From assembly GCF_030269365.1 (NCBI RefSeq), contig NZ_BSTF01000006.1, positions 124,001-188,000 on the forward strand: a stretch of DNA of 64,000 bases, written 5' to 3'. How positions within the stretch are numbered: the first letter of the stretch is position 1; every line of letters starts with the position of its first letter. The notes under the pieces are model-generated. The model saw only the letters and a program-made list of their open reading frames with translations. It was not told the DNA's origin and made no database searches. Made by a program: the position numbers and the translations under genes. Below, piece by piece: positions 43,520-51,938 of this stretch. This DNA comes from Lentzea sp. NBRC 102530. Its GTDB lineage: Bacteria; Actinomycetota; Actinomycetes; Mycobacteriales; Pseudonocardiaceae.

Positions 43520-43783
43520 TTGCGGCGGACTTCTTCCACGCCGACACCGTGCTCGGAGCACGCCTGCACGTCACCGGCGTCACCGCGCATCCGACGCGGG
43601 AGTGGACGGTGCAGCAGGCAAGGAACCTGTCCAACGAGCTCGGAGTGCGGATGGAGTCTCTCCGCTTCCTGCCGCGTGACCGTGACGGTGAGCATGGCGA
43701 CGACGCGTTCGAGGCCGTAGTTGAGGCGGATGAACTGCGTGTGATTGCGAGTGCGCCTCGAGCTTTCCGGATGAACGCGCATT
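43520..43783 (+). mobile_element. Transposase (integrase-core DDE) relic
   Basis: The frame reads ADFFHADTVLGARLHVTGVT, AHPTREWTVQQARNLSNELG, then LRFLPRDRDGEHGDDAFEAV and SAPRAFRMNAHCAR. This is the middle of the rve/DDE core of an IS481-like transposase family common in actinomycetes: first Asp in FFHADT, second in RDRD. The ends and the terminal repeats are gone. It joins a transglutaminase relic directly at its 3' side. Confidence 0.65.
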
Positions 43784-44146
43784 GCGCACGTCGGCCGACG
43801 TGGACGCCGCGGGGCGCCCGCGTCTGCCGTGACTTCGCGCACTTGGTGATCTCGTACTGCCGGGCCCTCAACATTCCCGCGCGCTGTGTCTCCGGCTACC
43901 TGACGGACCTCGACGCGCCACCCGACGGGGCGCCGGTGGATCTCGCGGCGTGGATGGAAGTCTGGCTGGACGACCGCTCGTGAATCTGCGACCCGCGCAC
44001 CAACGAGGCCCGGAGAACGGCGCGTCGTCATCGGTCGCGGCAGGGCCGCCACTGGTGTCGCCATGGCCGCCACCATCTTCGATGGCCCGTTGCCGGAGTC
44101 GATGGTCGTCCACGCCGAAGTGGACTTCGCGCCCGCCTGGCGATGA
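43784..44146 (+). pseudogene. Transglutaminase relic
   Basis: The sequence matches the C-terminal half of the transglutaminase at 32020-32886: [34 protein letters not shown], then a stop at 43981-43983 followed by further frameshifted homology to the natural end. The N-terminal half is replaced by the transposase relic. It is the missing third partner of the second DUF5994-DUF6307 locus, now on the other strand. Confidence 0.7.
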
Positions 44147-44324
44147 GGCGGTGGACCCACCGCCGAGCAGCCGGTGTAGCGTGGTGCCATCAGTCATGGT
44201 TCCGAAGTACCGGTCGCCCGTGATCACGTGTCACGGGCGTTTTGCTGTTCAGCATCTCCGAGGGCCATGGCGGATCACCTCCGGCTCCGCATCGTGCGGG
44301 TGCCGAATCATGCTTGGAGCGCAC

Positions 44325-44528
44325 ATGGCCACCGGAACCGTCAAATGGTTCAACGCTGAAAAGGGCTTCGGCTTCATCGAGCAGGACGGCGGTGGCGCCG
44401 ACGTCTTCGTGCACTACTCGAACATCGCCGCTCAGGGTTACCGCGAGCTCCAGGAAGGCCAGAAGGTCTCCTTCGACGTCACGCAGGGCCAGAAGGGCCC
44501 GCAGGCGGACAACGTCGTGCCCGCCTAG
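44325..44528 (+). CDS. Cold-shock protein
   Basis: A CspA-type RNA-binding protein of 67 residues: [20 protein letters not shown] with RNP1 KGFGFI and RNP2 [10 protein letters not shown]. It differs from the paralogue at 28404-28607 in the loop and C terminus and is closer to the common housekeeping form. The ATG follows TTGGAGCGCAC. About 140 bases of upstream sequence after the transglutaminase relic may contain a cold-shock leader, but I cannot define it. A perfect hairpin ends the gene. Confidence 0.93.
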   Translation: MATGTVKWFNAEKGFGFIEQDGGGADVFVHYSNIAAQGYRELQEGQKVSFDVTQGQKGPQADNVVPA

Positions 44529-44572
44529 TTCTTGTTCAGCCGCGTAACAGCGGCGTGCGCGAACGAACACCG

Positions 44573-44604
44573 AAGCCCGCCGGTTGGGTCCAACCGGCGG
44601 GCTT
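44573..44604. terminator. Bidirectional hairpin terminator
   Basis: A 15-bp perfect stem (AAGCCCGCCGGTTGG) with a 2-base loop, followed by TTG, lies between the convergent cold-shock and desaturase genes. In each direction the stem begins with A-rich and ends with T-rich bases. Confidence 0.8.
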
Positions 44605-44624
44605 TGCTCGTGGAGCTGCGGGCG

Positions 44625-45665
44625 TCACCGGGCTGGGTGGCGGAGGGGTGAGCCGGCGTCGTGCAGGTGGCGCAGTACCTGGGCGTAGGAGTGGCGCAGG
44701 GTGGTTTTGCTGTAGGCGATGCCGTGTCGGAGGCAGAAGTTCTCGACGAGGGGTTGTGCGTGCCGCAGGTTGGGGCGGGGCATGTGCGGGTAGAGGTGGT
44801 GCTCGATCTGGTGGTTGAGGCCGCCGAGCAGGGCGTCGACCCAGCGGCCGCCGGTGACGTTGCGGGAGGTGAGCACCTGCTTGTGGAGGTGGTCGAGGCG
44901 CTGGCCATCGGTGATGATCGGCATGCCCTTGTGGTTGGGTGCGAAGGAGCAGCCGAGGTAGACGCCCATGAGGCCTTGGTGCACGGCGATGAACACGACC
45001 GCCTTCGCGGGTGACAGCACGAGGAACAGCGCCGCCAGGTAGGCGATCATCGGCAGGATCTGGAGTGCGGCTTCGCGCCACGGGTTGCGCAGTTCGTTGC
45101 GGCACAACGCGATGAGGCCGGAGATGCGCAGCACGGCGGCCTCCGCCAGCAGGAGCGGGAAGAACAGGAACGCCTGGTGCTTGGTGATCCAGCTGTACAG
45201 GCCGCGTTTGTGGGCGGCCTGGGCGCGGCTGAAGGCGAGGGCGTGGATCTCGATGTCGGGGTCGTGGTCCTCGTGGTTGGGGTTGGCGTGGTGGCGGTTG
45301 TGCTTGGCGACCCACCACTGGTAGCTGATTCCGGTGAGGCTGCCGTGCAGGTGCCCGACGACGTCGTTGTTGCGGTGGCTGCGGAAGATCTGCCGGTGCC
45401 CGGCGTCGTGCCCGATGAACGCCAGTTGCGTGGAGGCCACGGCCAGGACGGCTGCGGTGACCAGTTGCCACCAGGAGTCACCCACCATCACGAACGTCAC
45501 GGCGATCGCGCCGAGCAGCAGCGCGTTGACCGCCATCCGCAGCAGGTAGTAGCCGCGTCGGCGGTTCAGCAGGCCGGCGGCCTTGAGCTCCTTGGTGAGG
45601 CGGGCGAAGTCGCTACCGCGATGGCGATCAGTCGTGTCTGTCGGGACGTCGTGCGTTGAGGTCAT
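44625..45665 (-). CDS. Fatty-acid desaturase
   Basis: A membrane-bound di-iron desaturase of 346 residues that would introduce a double bond into an acyl chain of lipids or acyl-CoA. The three histidine boxes are GHDAGH (near 90), HNRHH (near 122) and QIEHH (near 290). Hydrophobic segments flank them (AVNALLLGAIAVTFVMV, MIAYLAALFLVLSPAKAVVF). The EHH ending of the third box fits the delta-6/omega-type branch. With the cold-shock gene convergent next to it, a role in membrane fluidity is plausible (inference). Confidence 0.9.
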   Translation of the reverse strand: MTSTHDVPTDTTDRHRGSDFARLTKELKAAGLLNRRRGYYLLRMAVNALLLGAIAVTFVMVGDSWWQLVTAAVLAVASTQLAFIGHDAGHRQIFRSHRNNDVVGHLHGSLTGISYQWWVAKHNRHHANPNHEDHDPDIEIHALAFSRAQAAHKRGLYSWITKHQAFLFFPLLLAEAAVLRISGLIALCRNELRNPWREAALQILPMIAYLAALFLVLSPAKAVVFIAVHQGLMGVYLGCSFAPNHKGMPIITDGQRLDHLHKQVLTSRNVTGGRWVDALLGGLNHQIEHHLYPHMPRPNLRHAQPLVENFCLRHGIAYSKTTLRHSYAQVLRHLHDAGSPLRHPAR

Positions 45666-45705
45666 GTACCTGCTCCGGGGTGGCTGCGGTGAGCCGTTGT
45701 GGGTT

Positions 45706-46866
45706 TCACTTCTCGGCTTCGGTGTCCAGGCCGGGTTCGTCCGGTCCGGACTCTTCTGGCTGGCTGGTGTGCACGTCGGCGGGTGACACGTGTTCGTCGG
45801 CCTCGCTGCGCAGGGAGCGGATCGCGGAGTTGAGCACCGCCAGCAGGGGAACGGCGAGCAGTGCGCCCGCGATGCCTGCGACGAGCAGGCCTGCCGCGAT
45901 GGCCAGCACCACCGCGAGCGGGTGCAGCTTCACCGCGCGTCCCAGCAGGAACGGTTGCAGGATGTGACTTTCCAGCTGGTTCACGGCGATGACGATGATC
46001 AGGACGATCACGGCGGTCAGCGGACCGTTGGCGACGAGTGCGATGAGGACGGCGACCGCACCGGCCACCACCGCGCCGAAGATCGGAACGAACGCGCAGA
46101 TGAACACCAGTGCCGCCAGCGGAACCGCCAGGGGCACGCGCAGCACGGCCAGTCCGATGCCGATGCCGATCGCGTCCACCACCGCGACCGCTCCGGTGGC
46201 GCGGACGTAGCTCACCAGCGCGGCGAGGCTGCGCCGGCCCGCGACGTCGACCCGCCTGCGGGGTCCGTCGGGAACGACGCGGAGGAGGAACTGCCAGATC
46301 CGGGGACCGTCGTAGAGGAGGAACGCCAGCGCGAACAGCACCAGCAGCATCTCGGCGAGAACCCCACCGACCGTCGCCGCGGTGGTGATGGCGCCCGTCG
46401 TGATGCCGGACTGGTTGTCCTGCGCCGTTTTCACGATCCGGTCGGCGAAGTCGCGCAGCTGCGTCTCGCTCAGCTGCAGCGGGCCGTTGACGAGCCAGCC
46501 GGAGATCGCGTCGATGCTGCGGGCCAGTTGCGCTGCCAGGTCCGGCAGGCCGTTGACGAAGGTCACCACGACGAACGTCAGCATCCCGCCGAGCGCGAGC
46601 AGTCCGCCGACCAGCACCAGCGCGGTGGCGAGACCTCGGGGAACCCGGTGTGCCATCAGGAAACCGACGGCCGGTGCGAGCAAGGCTGCCAGCAGCAACG
46701 CGATCGCGAGCGGCACGGCGAGCGCCGCCAGCCTGCTGAAGATGACACCGACGACGTAGAGCGCAGCGACCACGAGGAGAAAGCGCCAGCTCAGTGCCGC
46801 ACTGACCCGCAGCACAGCGGGAACCGGACTTCGTTCGAGCGGCACGTCACCGCGGTCGGTGCTCAC
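45706..46866 (-). CDS. AI-2E family transporter (permease)
   Basis: An integral membrane protein of 386 residues of the AI-2E (PerM-like) family with about eight helices. They include FLLVVAALYVVGVIFSRLAA, ALVLVGGLLALGGMLTFVVV, the hairpin VPIFGAVVAGAVAVLIALVA and IAAGLLVAGIAGALLAVPLL. The C-terminal 45 residues are acidic and soluble. Substrates of the family vary (autoinducer-2, Na+/H+ or unknown). The GTG at 46866 begins the protein. A truncated and frameshifted copy lies at 62258-63046. Confidence 0.85.
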   Translation of the reverse strand: MSTDRGDVPLERSPVPAVLRVSAALSWRFLLVVAALYVVGVIFSRLAALAVPLAIALLLAALLAPAVGFLMAHRVPRGLATALVLVGGLLALGGMLTFVVVTFVNGLPDLAAQLARSIDAISGWLVNGPLQLSETQLRDFADRIVKTAQDNQSGITTGAITTAATVGGVLAEMLLVLFALAFLLYDGPRIWQFLLRVVPDGPRRRVDVAGRRSLAALVSYVRATGAVAVVDAIGIGIGLAVLRVPLAVPLAALVFICAFVPIFGAVVAGAVAVLIALVANGPLTAVIVLIIVIAVNQLESHILQPFLLGRAVKLHPLAVVLAIAAGLLVAGIAGALLAVPLLAVLNSAIRSLRSEADEHVSPADVHTSQPEESGPDEPGLDTEAEK

Positions 46867-47019
46867 CAGCGCCTCCAGTGTCGATATCCGACGCCGGGGT
46901 CTGGGGTCATCGGTGAGTCGGCAGATGGCTGCCCGTCTCTGCTCGGATTCCCTGCCGCGCAGGTCGCAAACCCGGCTGGGGCAGCGGACGCTCGCGAACC
47001 ACTCAGGTGCGTTGCTCGA

Positions 47020-47175
47020 TCAACGGATGCTCTCGGGGATGTGGTCCAGCGCGCCCAGCACGTGCACGGCGAGAGCTCGCGAGGATTCGGCGCTGAACCC
47101 GGAATGCTCGGTCAGGGTGTCCTGAACCAGCTTGAGCCTGCGCTCGTACAGGGACACGTAGGTCGACGCTGTCAT
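47020..47175 (-). CDS. DUF6307 family mini-protein, copy B
   Basis: A protein of 51 residues: MTASTYVSLYERRLKLVQDT, then SSRALAVHVLGALDHIPESIR. It has the same length and pattern as the copy at 31868-32023. It starts six bases after the DUF5994 stop instead of overlapping it, so the coupling seen in copy A is relaxed. It is short enough to be missed by gene finders. Function is unknown. Confidence 0.75.
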   Translation of the reverse strand: MTASTYVSLYERRLKLVQDTLTEHSGFSAESSRALAVHVLGALDHIPESIR

Positions 47176-47181
47176 CTCTTC

Positions 47182-47670
47182 TCATTCTCTCGGCTGTGGT
47201 ACTCGGGTCTTGAGGGCGATCGAGGAGAACAGGTCCTCGACGGTGTCGGTGTTGTCGCGGTGCGCAGCGCGCATCATCGCTTCATGTGCGGCCGATGAGG
47301 ACGTGTCGGGGGGAACGAGCAGCAGCGTGAGGCGGCGCCGGTCTGAGGCGATCAGGTCCACGGTGTGCGCGGGTCTGGTGCGGAACCCGTCCAGCCGGAC
47401 CTGGATGCCTTCGGCGGCTGTGCGGCGGGGCGCGGCGTCCCAGTCGCTGAGGTGATAGTTGACTCTGGGGATCTCACCGAGCCGGACGTTCAGCACTGCG
47501 AGCAGGGCGGGCAGTTCGGTGGTGAGGTCGTGGGAACGTGGCCACCAGGCGCCGTCGACGTATCCCGTGGCAGGCGTCTGCGGCCGCAGACGCAGTCGCA
47601 GCGGAGACCGGGGTCGGTCATCAGCGTTGGCGGCCGGTGGGGCGTTGGATTGGTGAGGGACCGGCGTCAT
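47182..47670 (-). CDS. DUF5994 family protein, copy B
   Basis: A protein of 162 residues: PATGYVDGAWWPRSHDLTTE, VNYHLSDWDAAPRRTAAEGI and RRRLTLLLVPPDTSSSAAHE. It lacks the low-complexity tail of copy A at 31341-31871 and is closer to the family consensus. The ATG is preceded by the same conserved leader as copy A. Its operon continues with DUF6307 and probably the AI-2E permease instead of a transglutaminase. Confidence 0.8.
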   Translation of the reverse strand: MTPVPHQSNAPPAANADDRPRSPLRLRLRPQTPATGYVDGAWWPRSHDLTTELPALLAVLNVRLGEIPRVNYHLSDWDAAPRRTAAEGIQVRLDGFRTRPAHTVDLIASDRRRLTLLLVPPDTSSSAAHEAMMRAAHRDNTDTVEDLFSSIALKTRVPQPRE

Positions 47671-47770
47671 GCCGGACTCCAGTCTCGGCCAGAGAAACTG
47701 CCGGTTCAGGTTTCGTCGAGTACGACCTGAACTTGACCGCTCAGGTGCGAGATGTTCTCGACAAAATCAA
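47671..47770 (-). promoter_or_regulatory. Conserved leader of DUF5994 operon, copy B
   Basis: Read on the minus strand this repeats the leader at 31238-31340. The 7-bp arms TTCAGGT and ACCTGAA around a 13-base loop are perfect here. A TATGAT element lies near 47776 and would be the -10 box, giving a transcript leader of about 100 bases. Confidence 0.55.
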
Positions 47771-48102
47771 TCATACACCGCTTTAGTTGTGATCGACCGA
47801 AAGTCTTGCGTTTTTCGTGTCGTCGGTGAGCTTCCTCGAAGCTTCAGTCGCAACACCGCCGATCGTTCCGTTCTCACTGGTAGATGCCCTGGTGTGGAGA
47901 GATGCGGGACGGCGCTGTGCCGCTCGGCGGCCGAAGGGTCGCTATCGCCGGATTCTCATGTGAATTTCAGGTGATAGTGCGCACGGGTGCTATAGGGTGC
48001 GGAGGAGAAGCTATTTCGGACTTTTTCCGTTTTGAGACTGAGGGCAGCGTCCCGTTCGCTCGTCGGGCAGGCGGCTCGTCTTGGTCGTGAGGAGAGATTT
48101 CA
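47771..48102. other. Intergenic region upstream of HPF-like gene
   Basis: About 330 bases, less GC-rich than the surroundings, between divergent genes. No gene is supported. It should contain promoters for both sides, and a GAGGAGAG ribosome site lies at its right end. Confidence 0.5.
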
Positions 48103-48129
48103 GTGAGCACTGTCAGCGACAACGCGTGA
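48103..48129 (+). CDS. 8-codon leader ORF before HPF-like gene
   Basis: GTG with an excellent GAGGAGAG ribosome site encodes MSTVSDNA and stops in a GTGA overlap with the GTG at 48126 of the HPF-like gene, which has no ribosome site of its own. It is either a coupling leader peptide or the result of a frameshift in the true N terminus. Confidence 0.35.
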   Translation: MSTVSDNA

Positions 48130-48509
48130 ACGCAACTCCACAAGATGCTTCAGTGATCGCGCAGCGACTGCACCTCGCCGCCGGCTTCCACTCGTCCGAA
48201 CGCGACTGGGTCGTGGACCGCCTGGCCGCGCTCGGTTCCCGTCTGCGGTCCTACCGCGACGACGAGATCGAACTGGAGATCAGCCTCAAAGACCGCAAGG
48301 GCGTCGAGCAGCGCGTCATGCTGCAGTGCTGGATCAGCCACGGCCATCGGCTGCACCTCGTCGCCACCTCGTCCCAGCGAGAGCTTTCCGCGGCGCTCAA
48401 CGAGGTCCGCGACGAACTGATCCGTCAGGTCGGCGAGACCAAGACCCGCACCGAGCCGCGCAGCAACCGCGCCCTGCGGTCCGTCCCGACACCACCCGAA
48501 CTCGGCTAG
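48126..48509 (+). CDS. HPF/RaiA-like ribosome-associated protein
   Basis: A protein of 127 residues with a beta-alpha-beta core like ribosome hibernation factors: LHLAAGFHSSERDWVVDRLA, LGSRLRSYRDDEIELEISLK and RLHLVATSSQRELSAALNEV. A basic tail follows. In hibernating cells such proteins stabilise idle ribosomes, which would match the stress genes of the window. The GTG at 48126 overlaps the 8-codon leader. A longer in-frame start at 48081 would read through the leader in a different frame and is less likely. Confidence 0.6.
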   Translation: MNATPQDASVIAQRLHLAAGFHSSERDWVVDRLAALGSRLRSYRDDEIELEISLKDRKGVEQRVMLQCWISHGHRLHLVATSSQRELSAALNEVRDELIRQVGETKTRTEPRSNRALRSVPTPPELG

Positions 48510-48588
48510 CGGCACCGGCATCGGTCGGTCCGGCAACGCCCCGGCATCAGAGCGCGTGATCGGGATGTGACATCGGTGTGTCCGTGAG

Positions 48589-48939
48589 GTGAGAAGGCAC
48601 CTTCCGCACCATGACAGGGCTCGACTGCCGAGTCCTGTCGGTCGCGGCTGGGCGAGGTTGCTCAACGAGGGCACGAAGCCCTTCGACGTGGTCGACTTCG
48701 CGAGCTCCTGGCTTGGTGGCAACGTGATGCCTCGAAGCGCGATGATTGCTTTCTGCGACCGGACCATCGCGGCGTCGCATCGTCGGCTCGACCGGGAGAA
48801 CGCTGTCAGCCTTGCGAGAGGTATGCCGTACCCGACGCGTTGGGATCCGTTCTTCCGCGAGTTCATGACGGTGGCGGATCTGTACCGCTTTCCCATGCGG
48901 CACTTCGACTTCCACCGCGAGCAGCTGTCGCTCAGCTGA
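48589..48939 (+). CDS. Hypothetical protein, start uncertain
   Basis: Up to 116 residues. From about residue 26 the sequence is protein-like (LLNEGTKPFDVVDFASSWLG, RDPFF-like TRWDPFFREFMTVADLYRF, MRHFDFHREQLSLS). The first 25 residues are Arg- and His-rich and probably not real. The pattern of the C-terminal half is one I have seen in actinomycete proteins without assigned function. It may be an N-terminally truncated gene, because no good start precedes the coherent part. Confidence 0.4.
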   Translation: MRRHLPHHDRARLPSPVGRGWARLLNEGTKPFDVVDFASSWLGGNVMPRSAMIAFCDRTIAASHRRLDRENAVSLARGMPYPTRWDPFFREFMTVADLYRFPMRHFDFHREQLSLS

Positions 48940-48945
48940 CTGCCG

Positions 48946-49668
48946 TCACTTGAGCAGGCTACGGACGACGTAGGCGGCGTCACGGCCGACGCCTCGTAGG
49001 GTCGCGGAGGAGAGGCTGCGCTGCCATTCGAGGCCTGCGAAACCCAGTCCGCGGTGATGGAGTGAGAGGCCGCGGTCGTGCTCCGTGCTGAGTTTGTCCA
49101 GGTAAGCGAGGTCAGGGCGGTATCCGGTGGCCAGGATGATCGCGCCCACGTGCTCGCGCTGCTCGTCGGGCCAGATGACCTTGGAACCTTCGAGTGCGGT
49201 GAACATCGGTCTGCGGTCTGGTCGCCGCGTCGGGCTACCGCGAACTGCGCGTGCGGTCGAGCCAGAAGTGCAGGTCACGGCCGAGTGGGCGTTGGGCGGA
49301 GAACTTCACGGGCTTGCGGGTGGCGAGGGTCACGCGAGCATGGTCGGCTAGTTCGGCGGCGATCCGGACAGCGGAGTTGCCAGCGCCCACCACGATGACG
49401 CGTTGACCTTGGAACGGTTCGTGAGTCCGGTATTGCGCGGCGTGCAAGAGGTGCTCAGGTAGTCGACGACCTCGTCGCGGTGCGGGTAGTGCTCCGGGCT
49501 GCCGGGGAACGAGAGGCCGGGCAAGGCGCTGTACCTGGCTGGGGAGAACAAGGTCAGGCTGTCGTAGTAATGCGGCCAGGAGCCGACGAGGGCGTTGCCG
49601 GCTTCGAGCACGAGCGGGCACCTCGAAGTAGCCGTCGCCGAGCACGGCGACGGTTGGGTGGTGGTCTG
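48946..49668 (-). pseudogene. Flavin monooxygenase-like gene, broken
   Basis: Parts in three frames give LEAGNALVGSWPHYYDSLTL, then QRVIVVGAGNSAVRIAAELA with the NADPH Rossmann motif, then EHVGAIILATGYRPDLAYLD with the ATG-type end. The N-terminal FAD motif is collapsed to VAVLGDGYFEV. At least two frameshifts and one deletion are needed to restore the ArsO-like flavoprotein. It follows the ArsR-ArsN1 gene on the same strand with three bases between, as in an ars operon. Confidence 0.75.
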
Positions 49669-49671
49669 GGG

Positions 49672-50508
49672 TTAGTCGGTGGTGCGGCGTTCGAGGAAGA
49701 CGGTGTCGCGCCACACGCCGTGGTGTTGTGCGATGCGTTCGCGGACGCCGAGGGTGCGGAAGCCCGCCGAGTGGTGCAGGGCGAGGCTGGCGCGGTTCTC
49801 GGGGAAGATCGAGGTCTGCAACGTCCACAGGCCGGCGTCGTCGGCGGCGTTGACCTGCTTGTGCACCAACGCCTTGCCGACGCCGCGGCCACGGAAGTCC
49901 GTGCCGACGTAGACGGAGGTCTCGGCGACGCCCGCGTAGCAGTCCCTTGTGGACACGGCGGTGAGGGCGGCCCAGCCCGCTACCCGGCCGTCGATCTCGG
50001 CGATCCAGCGGTGGTCGGGCAGCCACTTGGCGTCCAACGCCCGACGCAGGGGAACTTCGGTTTCAAAGGTGGCGTCGCCGGTGGCGATGCCTTCGCCGTA
50101 GATGCGACGGACGGCGTTCCAGTCGGCGGCTTCCAGTGATCGGATCAGCACGTCAGCGGGGAGGTCGGTCGGACAACAGGGGCGGGGCGCGAGCATGCCC
50201 ATCACGACGTCGGCGGCGTGTGGAAGTCCGGTGCAGCACGACGGGTTCACGCTCACGTGCGTGGCGGTGCCTTCTCTGTGCTGACGTAGGAAACCGACCT
50301 CGACGAGCTTGCGGACGTGGTGGGAGCAGGTGGACTGGCTGATGCCGACGAGTTCGGTCAACTCGCCGACGGTCATCGAGCGGCCCGCCGTCGCCACCGC
50401 GTGCAGCAGGCGTACGCGGGTCGGTTCGGCCAGGCACGCGAACCAGTCCGCGTAGGTCGCGGCGTCGTCGGCGGGCAGCACGGCCGGCGAGGGCGCTGTC
50501 GTCGTCAT
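49672..50508 (-). CDS. ArsR-ArsN1 fusion: arsenic sensor and GNAT acetyltransferase
   Basis: A protein of 278 residues. Residues 1-110 form an ArsR winged helix (LAEPTRVRLLHAVATAGRSM, GISQSTCSHHVRKLVEVGFL). Vicinal cysteines, SCCTGLPHAADVV and RPCCPTDLP, probably bind trivalent arsenicals. Residues 118-278 form a GNAT domain of the ArsN1 type (EVPLRRALDAKWLPDHRWIA, GVGKALVHKQVNAADDAGLW), which acetylates amino-group arsenicals or the herbicide analogue phosphinothricin. The ATG at 50508 is preferred to one 12 codons upstream that lies in the operator. It is divergent from the FAD oxidoreductase operon. Confidence 0.85.
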   Translation of the reverse strand: MTTTAPSPAVLPADDAATYADWFACLAEPTRVRLLHAVATAGRSMTVGELTELVGISQSTCSHHVRKLVEVGFLRQHREGTATHVSVNPSCCTGLPHAADVVMGMLAPRPCCPTDLPADVLIRSLEAADWNAVRRIYGEGIATGDATFETEVPLRRALDAKWLPDHRWIAEIDGRVAGWAALTAVSTRDCYAGVAETSVYVGTDFRGRGVGKALVHKQVNAADDAGLWTLQTSIFPENRASLALHHSAGFRTLGVRERIAQHHGVWRDTVFLERRTTD

Positions 50509-50518
50509 GGCTGAAGTA

Positions 50519-50545
50519 TCGACGCAAATCGATGGTTGCGTCAAT
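50519..50545. promoter_or_regulatory. Likely ArsR operator
   Basis: TCGACGCAA and TTGCGTCAA form a palindrome with 8 intervening bases (GACGCAA-N8-TTGCGTC is exact). It lies in the 95-base gap between the divergent ArsR-ArsN1 and FAD-oxidoreductase genes, just upstream of the regulator start. Several more TCGAT elements follow. TTGACGC also recurs near 59028 before another ArsR gene. Confidence 0.6.
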
Positions 50546-50603
50546 CGATCCGGGTCGATAGAGTCCGCCGTGTTGATTTGAAGTCTGTCGATTCAAGGGG
50601 TGT

Positions 50604-51938
50604 GTGGTGAGCGCGTTGCCAGTCGTCGTGGTGGGTGCCGGGCCTGCGGGTTTGTCCGCGGCGGCCAACTTGGTCGAACGAGGCGAGCAGGTGCTCGTGC
50701 TGGAGGCGGGCGATCGTGCCGGTGCAGCGGTGTCGCAGTGGAACTACGTCCGGCTGTTCTCGCAGTGGAGCGAGCTCGTCGACCCGGCGGCCGAGCGCCT
50801 GCTGAAGGAGACCGGGTGGGTGCGGCCGGACGGGGACGCTTACCCGAGCGGCGGGGAGTGGGTCGCGAGCTACCTGCGGCCGCTCGCCGAGGTGCTGGGC
50901 GATCGGGTTCGGTTCGGTGCGCGCGTGGTGGGTCTGGCTCGCCGCGGACGCGACCGGATCGTGGACTCCGGGCGCGAGGACGAGCCGCTCACCGTGCACG
51001 TGGAGACCGCGACGGGGGAGGAGCGGATCACGGCACGCGCGGTGATCGACGCGTCTGGCACCTGGGGCTCGCCGAACCCGCTCGGTGGAGACGGACTCCC
51101 CGCGGTGGGTGAGAAGGCGGCGGTTGCTCAGATCACCTACCGCGTACCCGATCTCGTGGCCGAGCGCGCTCGCTACGCGGGCAAGCGGATCGCCGTCGCG
51201 GGCAGCGGGCACTCGGCGCTGACGGCCTTGGTCGTGCTGGCGGATCTCGCCGAGGAGGAGCCTGGCACGGAGGTCGTCTGGCTGCTGCGCCGCGGGGCCG
51301 TGGGCAACGCGTTCGGTGGTGGCGAGGCCGACCAGCTGCCTGCGCGTGGTGCGCTGGGGTTGCGCGCGAAGAAGGCGGCCGAGGCCGGGCACATCACCAC
51401 CGCGACCGGGTTCCGCACCGCCGCTGTCGAGCGCGCTGACGATGGCAAGCTCACGCTGGAGTCCTTCGACGGGCACAAGGTCGAAGGCATCGACGAGGTC
51501 GTCGTGCTGACCGGGTTCCGGCCTGACCTGTCGTGGCTCTCGGAGATCCGCCTCGACCTCGACCCCGTGCTGCAGGCGCCGACGAAGCTCGCGCCGTTGA
51601 TCGACCCGAACGTCCACTCCTGCGGCACCGTCTACCCGCACGGCGAGGCCGAGCTGCGCCACCCCGAGCCGGGCGTGTACCTCGTGGGCATCAAGAGCTA
51701 CGGCCGCGCGCCGACGTTCCTGTCGTTGACGGGCTATGAGCAGTGTCGTTCGGTGGTGGCCGCGATCGCGGGTGACCACGAGGCCGCAGGGCGTGTGGAG
51801 CTCGTGCTGCCCGAGACCGGGGTCTGCGGTGGTGCGGGCGTGTTCGACGAGCCGGACGCTCAGAAGAGCGACGGTGGGTGCTGCGGTTCGCCGGAGAGCG
51901 GTGTGCTGACGGTCGGCCTCGCGCCCAGTGCGCGCTGA
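50604..51938 (+). CDS. FAD-dependent oxidoreductase of the ars cluster
   Basis: A flavoprotein of 444 residues. The FAD motif is VVVVGAGPAGLSAAANLVER, the NAD(P) motif IAVAGSGHSALTALVVLADL, and ATG-like ends VVLTGFRPDLSWLS and VGIKSYGRAPTFLSLTGYEQ. The C-terminal 30 residues contain clustered cysteines (VCGGAG, GGCCGSPESG) that may bind or transfer arsenic. Such proteins are frequent in actinomycete ars operons, but the reaction is not firmly known. Start is GTG at 50604 or 50607. The gene overlaps the MFS transporter by 11 bases. Confidence 0.82.
   Translation: MVSALPVVVVGAGPAGLSAAANLVERGEQVLVLEAGDRAGAAVSQWNYVRLFSQWSELVDPAAERLLKETGWVRPDGDAYPSGGEWVASYLRPLAEVLGDRVRFGARVVGLARRGRDRIVDSGREDEPLTVHVETATGEERITARAVIDASGTWGSPNPLGGDGLPAVGEKAAVAQITYRVPDLVAERARYAGKRIAVAGSGHSALTALVVLADLAEEEPGTEVVWLLRRGAVGNAFGGGEADQLPARGALGLRAKKAAEAGHITTATGFRTAAVERADDGKLTLESFDGHKVEGIDEVVVLTGFRPDLSWLSEIRLDLDPVLQAPTKLAPLIDPNVHSCGTVYPHGEAELRHPEPGVYLVGIKSYGRAPTFLSLTGYEQCRSVVAAIAGDHEAAGRVELVLPETGVCGGAGVFDEPDAQKSDGGCCGSPESGVLTVGLAPSAR

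Noticed and set aside
43262..43520. Minus-strand coherent-looking stretch (VGQLDRLFTSADLASAVVLK)
   Set aside because: It is short, lacks start and end and lies in debris; no family recognised.
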